Source: DATFVA01 sp963771705
GTDB taxonomy: Bacteria > Bacteroidota > Ignavibacteria > Ignavibacteriales > Ignavibacteriaceae
Assembly (NCBI GenBank): GCA_963771705.1
Contig: CAVYUP010000005.1
Location: 186,001-250,000 of the forward strand
Direction: 5' to 3'
DNA length: 64,000 nucleotides
The translations under genes were made by a program, and so were the position numbers. The notes beneath the pieces are model-generated. The model worked only from the letters and a program-made list of their open reading frames with translations. It did not search any database and was not told the origin of the DNA. Shown in pieces: positions 1 to 7,673 of this stretch (the first letter of the stretch is position 1; every line of letters begins with the position of its first letter).

Positions 1-180
1 CTGTAGGTGAGGGTTCTGCTGGTGAGGGTTCTGCTGATGAGGGCTCTGTTAATAAGGGTTCTACTGATGAGTGTTCTAGGGGGGAGCGTTCTGTTGGTGA
101 GAGATCAACGTGTGGGGGCTGCTGATGGGGGTTCTCCGGTGGGGGTTCAGCTGGTGAGGGTTCTGGCGAGTGAGGATTAA
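1..180. repeat. degenerate 15-bp tandem repeat
   Basis: Successive 15-bp units close to GTGAGGGTTCTGCTG are seen from about position 7. The first two are identical, the next four carry a few substitutions each, and the array then decays, with a last good match near 148-162. It probably continues left of the window. The period is a multiple of three, and frame 1 stays open from a GTG at 7 to the TAA at 178 (VRVLL-type repeats), but codon content and composition do not look like a real protein. Positions 181-281 are an AT-rich leader for the next gene in which I see no clear promoter match. Confidence 0.75.
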
Positions 181-281
181 TATTATTTAATCTATTTTTA
201 AGATATCCTTCATCTGATACAAATAGATTTCCGCTATAATTAATATGCATTAGTATTAATAAAATCTATAAAGGTAATAAG

Positions 282-626
282 ATGAAAACCCGTTTAATTC
301 TTTCGCTTTCTGCTGCCCTGATCTTTTTAGGTATGAATAGTTCGATTTTTGCTCAGGAAAAACCGGTTACTCATGTTAAAAAAGCCACTCAAACACAGGA
401 AAAACGAATTGCCAAAATGGAAAAAACTCCTCAGGCGAAAGTGGTTAAGAATGCCGCTATAAAGACGGACAGTAAAAAGGTCACGGAGAAAAAAGCCGCC
501 ATTAAAAACGTTAAAATTTCGAAAAATGAAGCTTCCAGCAAAACAAGCAAGAAGGCAATAGTTCATCATAAGAAGATGGAAAAGAGATTACAGAAAAAAG
601 TGAGCAATACTCCTCAAAAAAAATAA
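282..626 (+). CDS. secreted lysine-rich small protein, hypothetical
   Basis: I do not recognise a family. The 114-residue product starts with a clear signal peptide (MKTRLILSLSAALIFLG..., likely cleaved after IFA at about residue 24). The mature part of about 90 residues contains 26 lysines, few hydrophobics and no cysteine, so it should be an extended, highly basic polypeptide outside the cytoplasm. An AAAGGTAATAAG stretch just before the ATG serves as ribosome binding site. An intrinsic terminator follows directly and separates it from the two-component system downstream. Basic secreted proteins of this kind could bind nucleic acids, anionic glycans or lipids, but nothing here decides which. 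The gene call is solid; the function is unknown. Confidence 0.7.
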   Translation: MKTRLILSLSAALIFLGMNSSIFAQEKPVTHVKKATQTQEKRIAKMEKTPQAKVVKNAAIKTDSKKVTEKKAAIKNVKISKNEASSKTSKKAIVHHKKMEKRLQKKVSNTPQKK

Positions 627-653
627 ATTTACAGTCACAGCTGTAAATTTGAA

Positions 654-681
654 GGAGAGTATAAAAACTCTCCTTTTTTTT
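654..681 (+). terminator. intrinsic terminator after the lysine-rich gene
   Basis: A perfect 7-bp stem (GGAGAGT at 654-660, ACTCTCC at 667-673) with a 6-nt A-rich loop is followed by an uninterrupted T tract. It ends the lysine-rich gene only 14 bp before the response regulator start. Confidence 0.85.
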
Positions 682-694
682 ATATTTTTCCTCT

Positions 695-1369
695 ATGAAA
701 ATTCTATTAATTGAAGACGAGAAAAAAGTAGCCTCTTTTATAAAGAAAGGGCTTGAAGAGGAGTATTATACCGTTGATGCTGCCTACGACGGAAAAGAAG
801 GTTTGAGACTGGCTTTAAGTGAAGAATATGATTTGATTATTTTGGATATAATGCTTCCTATCAAAGACGGATTTACCCTTCTGAAAGAGGTCAGAGCGGA
901 AAAAATAAATACGCCCGTGCTACTGCTTACCGCTAAAGACACCGTTGAAAATAAGGTGGAAGGGCTGGACTCGGGGGCCGACGATTATCTCACGAAGCCT
1001 TTTGCCTTCGAAGAACTACTTGCCCGAATGAGGGCACTTTTAAGAAGGAATGAAAAAAGTAAAACCGTTGAATTAAGAGCCGGCGACCTTATCCTGGATA
1101 CACAATCTCACAAGGTACTCCGTTCAGGAGTGGAGATCACACTTACACCCAAGGAATACTCTATTCTCGAATACCTCTTAAGGCACAAGAACCACGTAGT
1201 TTCAAGAACCCTGCTTTCCGAGCATGTATATGACTATCATTTCGATTCGGACACGAACGTAATTGACGTTTATATAAATAAGCTCCGAAACAAAATTGAC
1301 AAACAATTCGATAACCCTCTCCTTCATACAATCCGCGGCGTCGGATATGTACTTAAAGAAAAAAATTAA
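695..1369 (+). CDS. OmpR/PhoB-family response regulator
   Basis: A DNA-binding response regulator of 224 residues. The receiver domain (about 1-118) has all expected residues: the acidic pair E7/D8, the phospho-acceptor D51 in LIILDIMLP, T79 and K101 in the TKPF motif. The C-terminal half (about 128-222) is a winged-helix Trans_reg_C domain ending in the typical IRGVGYVL. It resembles the CusR/CopR group of metal- or envelope-stress regulators, but the signal cannot be read from sequence. The partner histidine kinase lies downstream on the same strand, separated by 224 bp holding a terminator. The start is the ATG right after the upstream terminator; no strong Shine-Dalgarno is present. Confidence 0.93.
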   Translation: MKILLIEDEKKVASFIKKGLEEEYYTVDAAYDGKEGLRLALSEEYDLIILDIMLPIKDGFTLLKEVRAEKINTPVLLLTAKDTVENKVEGLDSGADDYLTKPFAFEELLARMRALLRRNEKSKTVELRAGDLILDTQSHKVLRSGVEITLTPKEYSILEYLLRHKNHVVSRTLLSEHVYDYHFDSDTNVIDVYINKLRNKIDKQFDNPLLHTIRGVGYVLKEKN

Positions 1370-1531
1370 AAAATTTTAATAGTACTTTAAGAAAAGTTTA
1401 ATAATAACAGACTAAGTTAAGGTCATTGGTTCAATATATGTTACCTTCTTTTAGTAAGGATGAAGAAAAAGAGAAATTTATGACTGGTTAAATAGGAGCG
1501 AATGATTACCCGGTAGATAAAAGGAGGGCAA

Positions 1532-1563
1532 GGAGAGCAATACTGATGCTCTCCTTTTTTTTT
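1532..1563 (+). terminator. intrinsic terminator between response regulator and kinase
   Basis: A perfect 8-bp stem (GGAGAGCA at 1532-1539, TGCTCTCC at 1547-1554) with a 7-nt loop is followed by nine T. It lies between the response regulator stop (1369) and the kinase gene, so either the two genes are transcribed separately or the hairpin attenuates kinase expression. The ATG at 1546 sits inside the hairpin's right arm, so it is not a credible start for the kinase. Confidence 0.85.
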
Positions 1564-1593
1564 GTAAAGCATAGAGGAAAAGAGTATTATTCG

Positions 1594-3036
1594 GTGAATA
1601 AGTTTAAAAAACCTGTGAAAATTTCAAATCTTATTAAATCCACAAGGTTTAAGACGACCTTATGGTACTCCGGATTATTCCTTACTCTCGAGATTATTAT
1701 CGGAATAACGGTCTTTCTTTACCTGAAGCACAACATGGAAAAAGATCTTGACAGGTCTTTGTCGAAGCAGGCCGAAATGATATATAATTTTGTTGAAGAA
1801 AGTAAAATAGACCTTTCCAGTTTTAAGCCTGATTCAATTTATTCCTCACCGGATGAACTTGTATACGACCTTATTTTTGAAGCTGTTGCATTAAATCCCA
1901 GGAACAGTTACGTTCAGGTTGAACTTAACGACAAAATGCTATTTAAAACTCAAAATTTAATAGACCAGGACATCCCTTTTCCTAATATTCCTGAGGACAA
2001 AATTGTAATCAAAAATATCCTCAATACCAAGCTTTCCGAATTTGCCATAAGGGCGGCATATCTAAAGAAGAATAATTATGAAATTACTGTAGCTTATCCT
2101 TCTCACCTGATAGAAGAAACCCTTACGAACCTGACGAATATATTTATTGTGGTTGCTCCACTCTTCTTTATTTTATCGATGATAGGCGGATCAATACTTT
2201 CCGCAGGTTCCCTTAAAAGAATAGATAAGATCACAAAAAGAACCGATGAAATAACAACACAAAGTCTGGACGAAAAAATACCCGGTGAAGAATTTAATGA
2301 TGAATACGGCAGGCTCGTTCACACGATGAACAGAATGATAAAAAGAATAAAAACTTCTATCGATTATATGAATCAATTCTCAATAGCTGCTTCGCACGAA
2401 TTAAAAACACCCCTGACAATACTCCGGGGGGAGGTTGAAGTCGCTTTGCGCCACCCCAAAACCCCTGAACAGTACAGGGAAATCCTTAGAAGCAATTATG
2501 AGGAGGTCCTGAGGCTGATAAATATTGTAGATCGTTTATTCCTTGTATCACGTTTTGATAATCAGCTCGTTAAAGCAAATCCGGATAAGCTCGATCTTAA
2601 AGAATTTCTTGAGAGAACAATTGATTCTCTAAGCTATCTATCATCAGATAAAAACAACAGCCTTATTCTAAGGACAGACGAGGAAATTTTTGTTGAGGCT
2701 GACTCCGGGCTTCTAAGGCAGGTGATGACGAACCTGATAGAAAATGCCATAAAATACGGGTTTGAAGATGAACCAATTATTATAACAGCACATAAAATCG
2801 AGAAGAATGCACGGGTTTCCGTGATTAATAAAGGTGTAGGAATAAGCGAAGAAGACAGAGATAAAATATTCGACAAATTCTACAGGATTGAATCATCGAG
2901 AAGCCGGAAAACGGGAGGAACGGGACTAGGACTTTCAATTGTCAAATCTATAATCACGCTTCATGGAGGAGAAATCGATGTTAAATCAGCTCCCGGTGGT
3001 GAGACTGAATTCTATTTTACCCTCAGCCTAGTTTGA
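1594..3036 (+). CDS. CusS-like sensor histidine kinase
   Basis: Membrane histidine kinase. The open frame extends up to an ATG at 1546, but that codon is inside a terminator hairpin. The GTG at 1594, preceded by an AGAGGAAAAG purine stretch, is the better start and gives 480 residues. Order of parts: an N-terminal membrane segment (LWYSGLFLTLEIIIGITVFLYL), a periplasmic sensor region of about 130 residues, a second membrane segment (IVVAPLFFILSMIGGSI), HAMP linker, HisKA with phospho-acceptor His268 in ASHELKTPL, then HATPase_c with the N box (NLIENAIKYG), DKIFDKFYR and the G box (GGTGLGLSIVK). Family architecture fits heavy-metal or envelope-stress kinases; the ligand is unknown. It presumably phosphorylates the response regulator at 695-1369. 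Confidence 0.9.
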   Translation: MNKFKKPVKISNLIKSTRFKTTLWYSGLFLTLEIIIGITVFLYLKHNMEKDLDRSLSKQAEMIYNFVEESKIDLSSFKPDSIYSSPDELVYDLIFEAVALNPRNSYVQVELNDKMLFKTQNLIDQDIPFPNIPEDKIVIKNILNTKLSEFAIRAAYLKKNNYEITVAYPSHLIEETLTNLTNIFIVVAPLFFILSMIGGSILSAGSLKRIDKITKRTDEITTQSLDEKIPGEEFNDEYGRLVHTMNRMIKRIKTSIDYMNQFSIAASHELKTPLTILRGEVEVALRHPKTPEQYREILRSNYEEVLRLINIVDRLFLVSRFDNQLVKANPDKLDLKEFLERTIDSLSYLSSDKNNSLILRTDEEIFVEADSGLLRQVMTNLIENAIKYGFEDEPIIITAHKIEKNARVSVINKGVGISEEDRDKIFDKFYRIESSRSRKTGGTGLGLSIVKSIITLHGGEIDVKSAPGGETEFYFTLSLV

Positions 3037-3046
3037 TATCTGAAAA

Positions 3047-3093
3047 GGCTTTAGTACCATCTCATTATTCATTGAAGATGAGGCATTAAAGCC
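3047..3093. other. long imperfect hairpin in the pruA leader
   Basis: GGCTTTA (3047-3053) pairs with TAAAGCC (3087-3093), and an inner CTCAT/ATGAG stem lies between them. There is no T tract, so it is not a standard terminator on the plus strand. It sits between the kinase gene and pruA and could be an mRNA 3' end or a leader structure. Confidence 0.35.
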
Positions 3094-3156
3094 GTAATTT
3101 GGTAGTTCAAAAAATCAAAAAAAATAAACTTCGGAAAACGAAGAGGGAGAAAATAG

Positions 3157-4788
3157 ATGTCAAATGCATATTTCAAACTACCAGTACCGATAAACGAGCC
3201 AATATTAAATTATGCCCCCGGGAGTCCCGAAAAAGCAGAATTAAAGAATAAACTTTCGGAATTACAGGCGAAAGAAATAGAAATTCCCTTAATCATCGGA
3301 GGAGAAGAAATCAAATCCGGTAAAACTGCTGAGATCAGGGTTCCCCACAACCTATCTAAAAAGCTTGGAATTTATCATAAAGCCGGTGAAAAAGAAGTTA
3401 AAATGGCTATTGAAGCCGCTCTTAAAGCAAGGAAAACCTGGGCTGAAATGCCGTGGGAGCACAGAGCTTCTATTTTTCACAAAGCTGCAGAATTATTATC
3501 AGGTCCATGGCGTGCAACCGTAAATGCAGCCACAATGCTGGGACAATCGAAGACCGCATACCAGGCTGAAATCGACTCTGCCTGCGAATTAATAGATTTC
3601 TGGCGCTTTAATACGCAGTACATGACCCAGTTAATGGGAGACCAGCCATATTCACCCAAAGGAATGTGGAACCGGATGGAGTATCGTCCTCTTGAAGGGT
3701 TTATTTTCGCGGTTACCCCATTCAATTTTACCTCGATTGCCGGCAACCTGCCTACAGCACCTGTTATTGTTGGCAATGTTTCGCTGTGGAAACCGGCCTC
3801 AAGCGCCGTTTATTCTGCTTATTTCCTTATGAAGCTGTGGGAAGAAGCCGGATTGCCCAAAGGAGTTATCAATTTTATTCCGGGTTCAGGCAGCCAGGTA
3901 GGCGATCCTGTAATGGCAAGTCCTGATCTTGCAGGTGTTCATTTTACCGGTTCAACCGCAGTATTCCAGGGAATGTGGAAGACGATCGGAGACAATATCC
4001 AGAACTCCAAATACTACCCCAGGATAGTGGGTGAGACGGGAGGTAAGGATTTCATTTTTGCTCACAAATCAGCAGATGTTGACGCACTTGTAACAGCCGC
4101 TATCAGAGGGGCCTTTGAATATCAGGGACAAAAGTGTTCAGCGGCTTCGAGAATGTATATTGCCAGCTCTATCTGGGATGATTTCAAGAAGAAATATACA
4201 GCCGAAGTAAAAAAGATAAAGATGGGAGACATAGAGGATTTTACAAACTTTATGGGTGCCGTGATTGATAAAGGTGCTTATGAAAGCATTAAAGCCTATA
4301 TCGATTATGCAAAGGACGCGAAGGACGCAGAGATAATCACCGGTGGAAATTGTGACGACAAGAAAGGTTACTTTATAGAGCCGACTACGATAGTTACCAC
4401 CAATCCGAACTTTAAGTCGATGCAGGAAGAAATATTCGGACCTGTCCTGACCATCTACGTTTACGAAGATGATAAATTTGACGAAACCCTGGAGCTTTGC
4501 AACAACACCTCACCGTATGCTCTGACGGGAGCCATCTGGTCGCAGGACAGAGAGATCCTTGTAAAGATGTCTGATAAACTCAGAGATGCCGCAGGGAATT
4601 TTTATATCAATGATAAACCGACAGCAGCTGTTGTTGGTCAGCAGCCTTTTGGCGGCGGACGCGCTTCAGGTACAAATGATAAAGCAGGAAGCAGTATGAA
4701 TATATTAAGGTGGATGACAGTAAGATCTATAAAAGAAACTTTTGTTCCCCCTACAGACTGGAAATATCCCTTTATGAACGAAAAATAA
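3157..4788 (+). CDS. pruA: L-glutamate gamma-semialdehyde (P5C) dehydrogenase
   Basis: Oxidises glutamate-5-semialdehyde (from pyrroline-5-carboxylate) to glutamate with NAD+, the last step of proline and arginine/ornithine catabolism. The 543-residue length and N-terminal extension match the single-function ALDH4A1-type enzyme rather than the long bacterial PutA fusion. Visible motifs: the cofactor-loop FTGST, the general base E293 in GETGGKD and catalytic C327 in QGQKCSAASR, then EEIFGPVL and the C-terminal PFGGGRASG. The ATG at 3157 follows a strong GAGGGAGAAAA ribosome binding site. It is monocistronic, closed by a strong terminator. Arginase at 40011-40937 could feed the same route, but no ornithine aminotransferase or proline dehydrogenase is in the window. 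Confidence 0.96.
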   Translation: MSNAYFKLPVPINEPILNYAPGSPEKAELKNKLSELQAKEIEIPLIIGGEEIKSGKTAEIRVPHNLSKKLGIYHKAGEKEVKMAIEAALKARKTWAEMPWEHRASIFHKAAELLSGPWRATVNAATMLGQSKTAYQAEIDSACELIDFWRFNTQYMTQLMGDQPYSPKGMWNRMEYRPLEGFIFAVTPFNFTSIAGNLPTAPVIVGNVSLWKPASSAVYSAYFLMKLWEEAGLPKGVINFIPGSGSQVGDPVMASPDLAGVHFTGSTAVFQGMWKTIGDNIQNSKYYPRIVGETGGKDFIFAHKSADVDALVTAAIRGAFEYQGQKCSAASRMYIASSIWDDFKKKYTAEVKKIKMGDIEDFTNFMGAVIDKGAYESIKAYIDYAKDAKDAEIITGGNCDDKKGYFIEPTTIVTTNPNFKSMQEEIFGPVLTIYVYEDDKFDETLELCNNTSPYALTGAIWSQDREILVKMSDKLRDAAGNFYINDKPTAAVVGQQPFGGGRASGTNDKAGSSMNILRWMTVRSIKETFVPPTDWKYPFMNEK

Positions 4789-4797
4789 ACTCTATAA

Positions 4798-4825
4798 AGA
4801 CGCACCTCTGGTGCGTCTTTTTTTT
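4798..4825. terminator. terminator between convergent pruA and thioredoxin-like gene
   Basis: A 9-bp perfect stem (AGACGCACC at 4798-4806, GGTGCGTCT at 4810-4818) with a 3-nt loop is followed by eight T. It ends pruA and touches the stop codon of the opposing gene. Confidence 0.88.
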
Positions 4826-5434
4826 ATGAAGAAAAAATAGGTTCAATCAATTCTAAAAATTCCTTTTCCAGATTGCAGCCTTTATTTTTTGCATACCAAA
4901 AATGCAGCTTCTCCGTCCATTCAGCTTTCTCCAATCCCTCTGATTTCCACTGGTTTATAAGCCCGACGGCTGTTTCAGGACGGGGACCCCAGCGGAACAG
5001 CTGGTCTCCTGACTTGTTAAAAGAAACCAGAATAGGAATGCTCCTTGTTCCATTGGTCAGAAACTGATCCATCACGTCAGGGTTAGCGTCACGCAGAATG
5101 ATTTTCAAATCAATTAAAGGATTCTGCTCAGCCATTACGGCTATATAGGGAAGGTTCTGTCCGGAATCACCACACCAGCTTTCTGTAATAACAATCCAGA
5201 GCTGTGGTTCAGAAATTCCTTTAAAATTCTGCTTAACTCATCTCCAGGTTTATAAAACCTGCTGATCCTGCTGCCTCGTTGAAGATTAAGAGATTTAATT
5301 TTTAATCTCTGAAGTTCAGATGGTGAAAGGCTGCCGGTATCGGCCTCTGAAACTTCACTTACCGTTTTTTTAATATACTCATCATATGAAATACCCGATT
5401 CATCAATTCTTTTCTTAAGCTGCAAAAAATCCAT
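4824..5434 (-). CDS. thioredoxin-like (Thioredoxin_9) protein, split by a -1 frameshift
   Basis: Two overlapping frames together make one thioredoxin-fold protein of about 203 residues. The upstream frame starts best at the ATG at 5434 (MDFLQLKKR, after a CGGAG site) although it is open to 5488. It carries the helical N-terminal region, then runs into unrelated sequence and stops near 5141. The downstream frame continues the homology as LWIVITESWCGDSGQNLPY and runs to 4824. The WCGDS active-site segment has one cysteine, as in several family members. The switch is needed at or near a T-TTA-AAG heptamer (5219-5225), read in phase as TTA-AAG. A -1 slip there gives a continuous RILKGISEPQLWIV. 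It is either programmed frameshifting, a real one-base deletion in the A run, or a sequencing error. Likely a cytoplasmic redox protein. Confidence 0.75.
5219..5225 (-). other. putative -1 slippery heptamer (U UUA AAG)
   Basis: On the minus strand this reads T-TTA-AAG exactly in phase with the upstream thioredoxin frame: AAG is the codon 5221-5219. A -1 slip re-reads the G and enters the frame encoding WCGDS. About 11 nt downstream, CCACAGCT can pair imperfectly with AGC-TGG-TGTGG around the WCG codons, a possible stimulatory stem. The heptamer fits the X-XXY-YYZ rule; actual slippage is inference. Confidence 0.45.
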
Positions 5435-5509
5435 TATTACTCCGTTTATTAACAATAGTTCATACCTGTTAGAAGCAGAAAGCCGCAAATAGTTTCATCA
5501 TTTTTATAT

Positions 5510-6493
5510 TTATTTACTAAAAGGGAGAGTAAACTGTTCCAGCGTGAAAAAAGAACTGCTTCCCTTTTTAACTCCCTTAACCGTGATACTTAGTCCTCCC
5601 GCTTTCTTATCAATAAGAAGATAATTAAACGGCCTGGGAGAAGGCCCTTTGTAGTAATCATGGTGAGTATTCGTTCCTGTCTTCAGCAAAACCCTGGGCC
5701 CCCCACCTCCGCCCGAGACTATGAAAGTTTTACCTTTTTCAATAAACCTTTCATACGTATGGGCATGACCAGTAATAAAAGCCAGAGTTTTTTTCGATTT
5801 ATCAAACGCGGGGACAAACCCTAACTGAACCTGCATTTCATCACCTGTAATAAGGCTATTAGTATACGGAGGATGATGCGCAAAAACAAGTATTCCTTTA
5901 ATCGAAGGGTCATTGTCATACAGCAGTAATTTATTTTTGAACCAATCGACCTGACTCTGCCATTCTTCACTGGAATATTCCTGGTCATTTGAATCAAGAA
6001 ATATCAATGCCAGGCTGTCACATATTTCAGAATACCAATGGCTTCCCTTAAGCATAGGGAATCTTTCCGAAAGATATTGAAGAGCAATCCGATTCTTACC
6101 CCAGTATTCATGGTTGCCGATAACAGGGAACACAGGAATATCCTCCCTGGTTATAGGTGTCATTACGCTGTCAAAATATTTCCAGTGATCAATATTATCT
6201 CCTTCAAAGACCATATCTCCAAGCAAAACTACAGAACCGGGATTCTGATCCGCAATATTCTGAACAATCTCTTTTCTTTCAAAGTCATTGCTTTCTCTTC
6301 CCATCATGTATTCCCAAACTGAGGTTCGCTGAAGATCACCCACCGCAGCGATGGGAAAAGAACAGTTTTTTGCTTCCGCCCCGGACGGTTTAAGACTTTG
6401 GACCGGAGTATCAATCCTGGTGGCGAAACTGTCTACAAAACTTAGTCCCGCAACAACAATGTATAATACCGAGATAAGAAATTTTCTGTACAT
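5510..6493 (-). CDS. secreted calcineurin-like metallophosphoesterase
   Basis: A 327-residue exported phosphoesterase with an N-terminal signal or anchor segment (FLISVLYIVVAGLSFVDS). The two-metal site motifs are present in order: AVGDLQR, LLGDMVFEGDN, GNHEYWG, FAHHPPY and GHAHTYER. The last is typical of purple acid phosphatase-like enzymes, so hydrolysis of phosphomonoesters or diesters outside the cytoplasm is likely; the substrate is unknown. It is divergent from the DUF2203 gene, and a perfect 18-bp palindrome lies 18 bp upstream of its start. The downstream neighbour on the same strand is the thioredoxin-like gene, 75 bp away, so the two may be co-transcribed. Confidence 0.88.
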   Translation of the reverse strand: MYRKFLISVLYIVVAGLSFVDSFATRIDTPVQSLKPSGAEAKNCSFPIAAVGDLQRTSVWEYMMGRESNDFERKEIVQNIADQNPGSVVLLGDMVFEGDNIDHWKYFDSVMTPITREDIPVFPVIGNHEYWGKNRIALQYLSERFPMLKGSHWYSEICDSLALIFLDSNDQEYSSEEWQSQVDWFKNKLLLYDNDPSIKGILVFAHHPPYTNSLITGDEMQVQLGFVPAFDKSKKTLAFITGHAHTYERFIEKGKTFIVSGGGGGPRVLLKTGTNTHHDYYKGPSPRPFNYLLIDKKAGGLSITVKGVKKGSSSFFTLEQFTLPFSK

Positions 6494-6510
6494 TCTAGTT
6501 GTATGATCTC

Positions 6511-6528
6511 ATATGATTATAATCATAT
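6511..6528. promoter_or_regulatory. 18-bp perfect palindrome, candidate operator
   Basis: ATATGATTATAATCATAT reads identically on both strands. It lies in the divergent region between the metallophosphoesterase (minus) and the DUF2203 gene (plus), close to the former's start. Being AT-only apart from the G/C pair, it could also be chance. Confidence 0.4.
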
Positions 6529-6591
6529 TAAATTACAAAGTTTATAATTTTGATTTGAGGCAAGATATACTGACCGCATCACAAATTACGA

Positions 6592-6599
6592 TAATTTTG
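6592..6599 (+). promoter_or_regulatory. candidate -7 box TAATTTTG
   Basis: Matches the Bacteroidota housekeeping -7 consensus TAnnTTTG, 67 bp before the DUF2203 start. No TTG lies at the expected -33 distance. The same octamer also occurs at 6545-6552, so one or both may be chance in AT-rich DNA. Confidence 0.3.
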
Positions 6600-6666
6600 A
6601 ACTTTTTTTGAACAAATAAAATTGTAATTTTAAGGAGGACAAAGTAAAGAAGGAATTATATTCAAT

Positions 6667-7053
6667 ATGATTACTGCTACCCGATATTTTACGCCTGAAG
6701 AAGCTCACAAGACTCTCCCTCTCGTACGGAAAATTGTAGAGGATATTCTTAATACTTCCCGGGAAATAAGGCTCCTTACCGAGGATAAAGATGGTGTGGT
6801 TGAATCAGATCCTGATGTTAAAAAGATGGTTAATGATCTGAATGGTTTTATGGCTGAGCTTGAAGAGATAGGCTGCTTCTACAAAGACTGGAACTTTTCA
6901 ATTGGTCTGGTTGATTTTCCCGCTATAATAGAAGGCAAGGAAGTTTTCTTATGCTGGAGAAGTGATGAAGAGAACATCCGCTTTTATCATGACATTGATA
7001 AGGGTTATGCAGGGCGTCGTCCCATCCCCGAAAAGTACTATAGTCACAATTAA
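6667..7053 (+). CDS. DUF2203 family protein
   Basis: A 128-residue soluble protein with the DUF2203 hallmarks: RYFTPEEAHKTLPLVRKIVEDI at the N-terminus, a charged helical middle and the C-terminal GKEVFLCWRSDEENIRFYHDIDKGYAGRRPI-type segment around residues 98-122. The function of this family is not established. The gene has its own AGGAGG site (AAGGAGGACAAAG) though it is about 25 nt before the ATG, so leader pairing or a different start may matter. It stands alone, divergent from the phosphoesterase and 106 bp before a lipoprotein gene. Confidence 0.85.
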   Translation: MITATRYFTPEEAHKTLPLVRKIVEDILNTSREIRLLTEDKDGVVESDPDVKKMVNDLNGFMAELEEIGCFYKDWNFSIGLVDFPAIIEGKEVFLCWRSDEENIRFYHDIDKGYAGRRPIPEKYYSHN

Positions 7054-7159
7054 AAATTTCCTCCCGGTATCCTCACACTCAAGGGTTTCTGTTTTTCATT
7101 TCACATAAATCTATAGATATATCCTTTACATTATAATCTTCTAACAATAAGAATGAAAT

Positions 7160-7651
7160 ATGAATGTATTAAAAATAAATATCGTTTTAACAATTTTGTT
7201 TCTATTAATTATGGTTTCCGGATGTGATACGCAGGAGCAGAAGACAGAGGATCTCGGAAGATTCAATAAACTCAGCTGGATGGAGGGTATATGGCGCGGA
7301 AAACAGGGAGACGCAAAACTTTATGAAAGCTGGCACAAGAAAAATTTCAGACTTATGGAAGGCATAAGCTATACAACTGATGAAAACGGTAGAAGAGTAT
7401 ACTCCCAGGATATGCGGATTGAGCAAAACAACAACCAGGTATATTATACTATAAAACTATCGGAGGACCAGCAGCAGACATTAAAACTAACAGAAGTAAC
7501 GGATACCTCGGCAGTTTTTGAGAATGAGGGTGAAGGATATCCGGCAAAGATAACCTACAGGCATCCGGCAGAGGATGCTATGGCTGTCTCCCTGGAAGGG
7601 GAGAATGAGGGAACCTCAATGAATACAAAATTAAGTTATAAAAAAGATTAG
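7160..7651 (+). CDS. DUF6265-like lipoprotein
   Basis: A 163-residue predicted lipoprotein: a hydrophobic signal (IVLTILFLLIMVSG) is followed by the lipobox cysteine at residue 22. The mature part begins with LSWMEGIWRGKQGDAKLYESW and continues as a small beta-rich domain. This pattern is characteristic of the DUF6265 calycin-like family, often annotated as periplasmic or membrane-anchored hypothetical proteins. There is no catalytic motif. It converges on another lipoprotein gene, and the two stop codons lie in opposite arms of one terminator hairpin. Confidence 0.75.
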   Translation: MNVLKINIVLTILFLLIMVSGCDTQEQKTEDLGRFNKLSWMEGIWRGKQGDAKLYESWHKKNFRLMEGISYTTDENGRRVYSQDMRIEQNNNQVYYTIKLSEDQQQTLKLTEVTDTSAVFENEGEGYPAKITYRHPAEDAMAVSLEGENEGTSMNTKLSYKKD

Positions 7652-7673
7652 AAATCCGGGACTAATCTTTTTT
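7640..7673. terminator. bidirectional terminator embedding two stop codons
   Basis: A 12-bp perfect inverted repeat (AAAAAAGATTAG at 7640-7651, CTAATCTTTTTT at 7662-7673) with a 10-nt loop. Both the plus-strand TAG and the minus-strand TAG lie inside the stem, so each gene ends in the hairpin and the flanking A/T runs give a U tract in both directions. Confidence 0.85.

Noticed and set aside
7..180. 58-codon open frame (VRVLL repeats) within the 15-bp array
   Set aside because: The frame is open only because the repeat period is a multiple of three; no ribosome binding site and unnatural composition.
1546..1593. Upstream ATG start for the histidine kinase
   Set aside because: The ATG and first codons form the right arm and T tract of a perfect intrinsic terminator.
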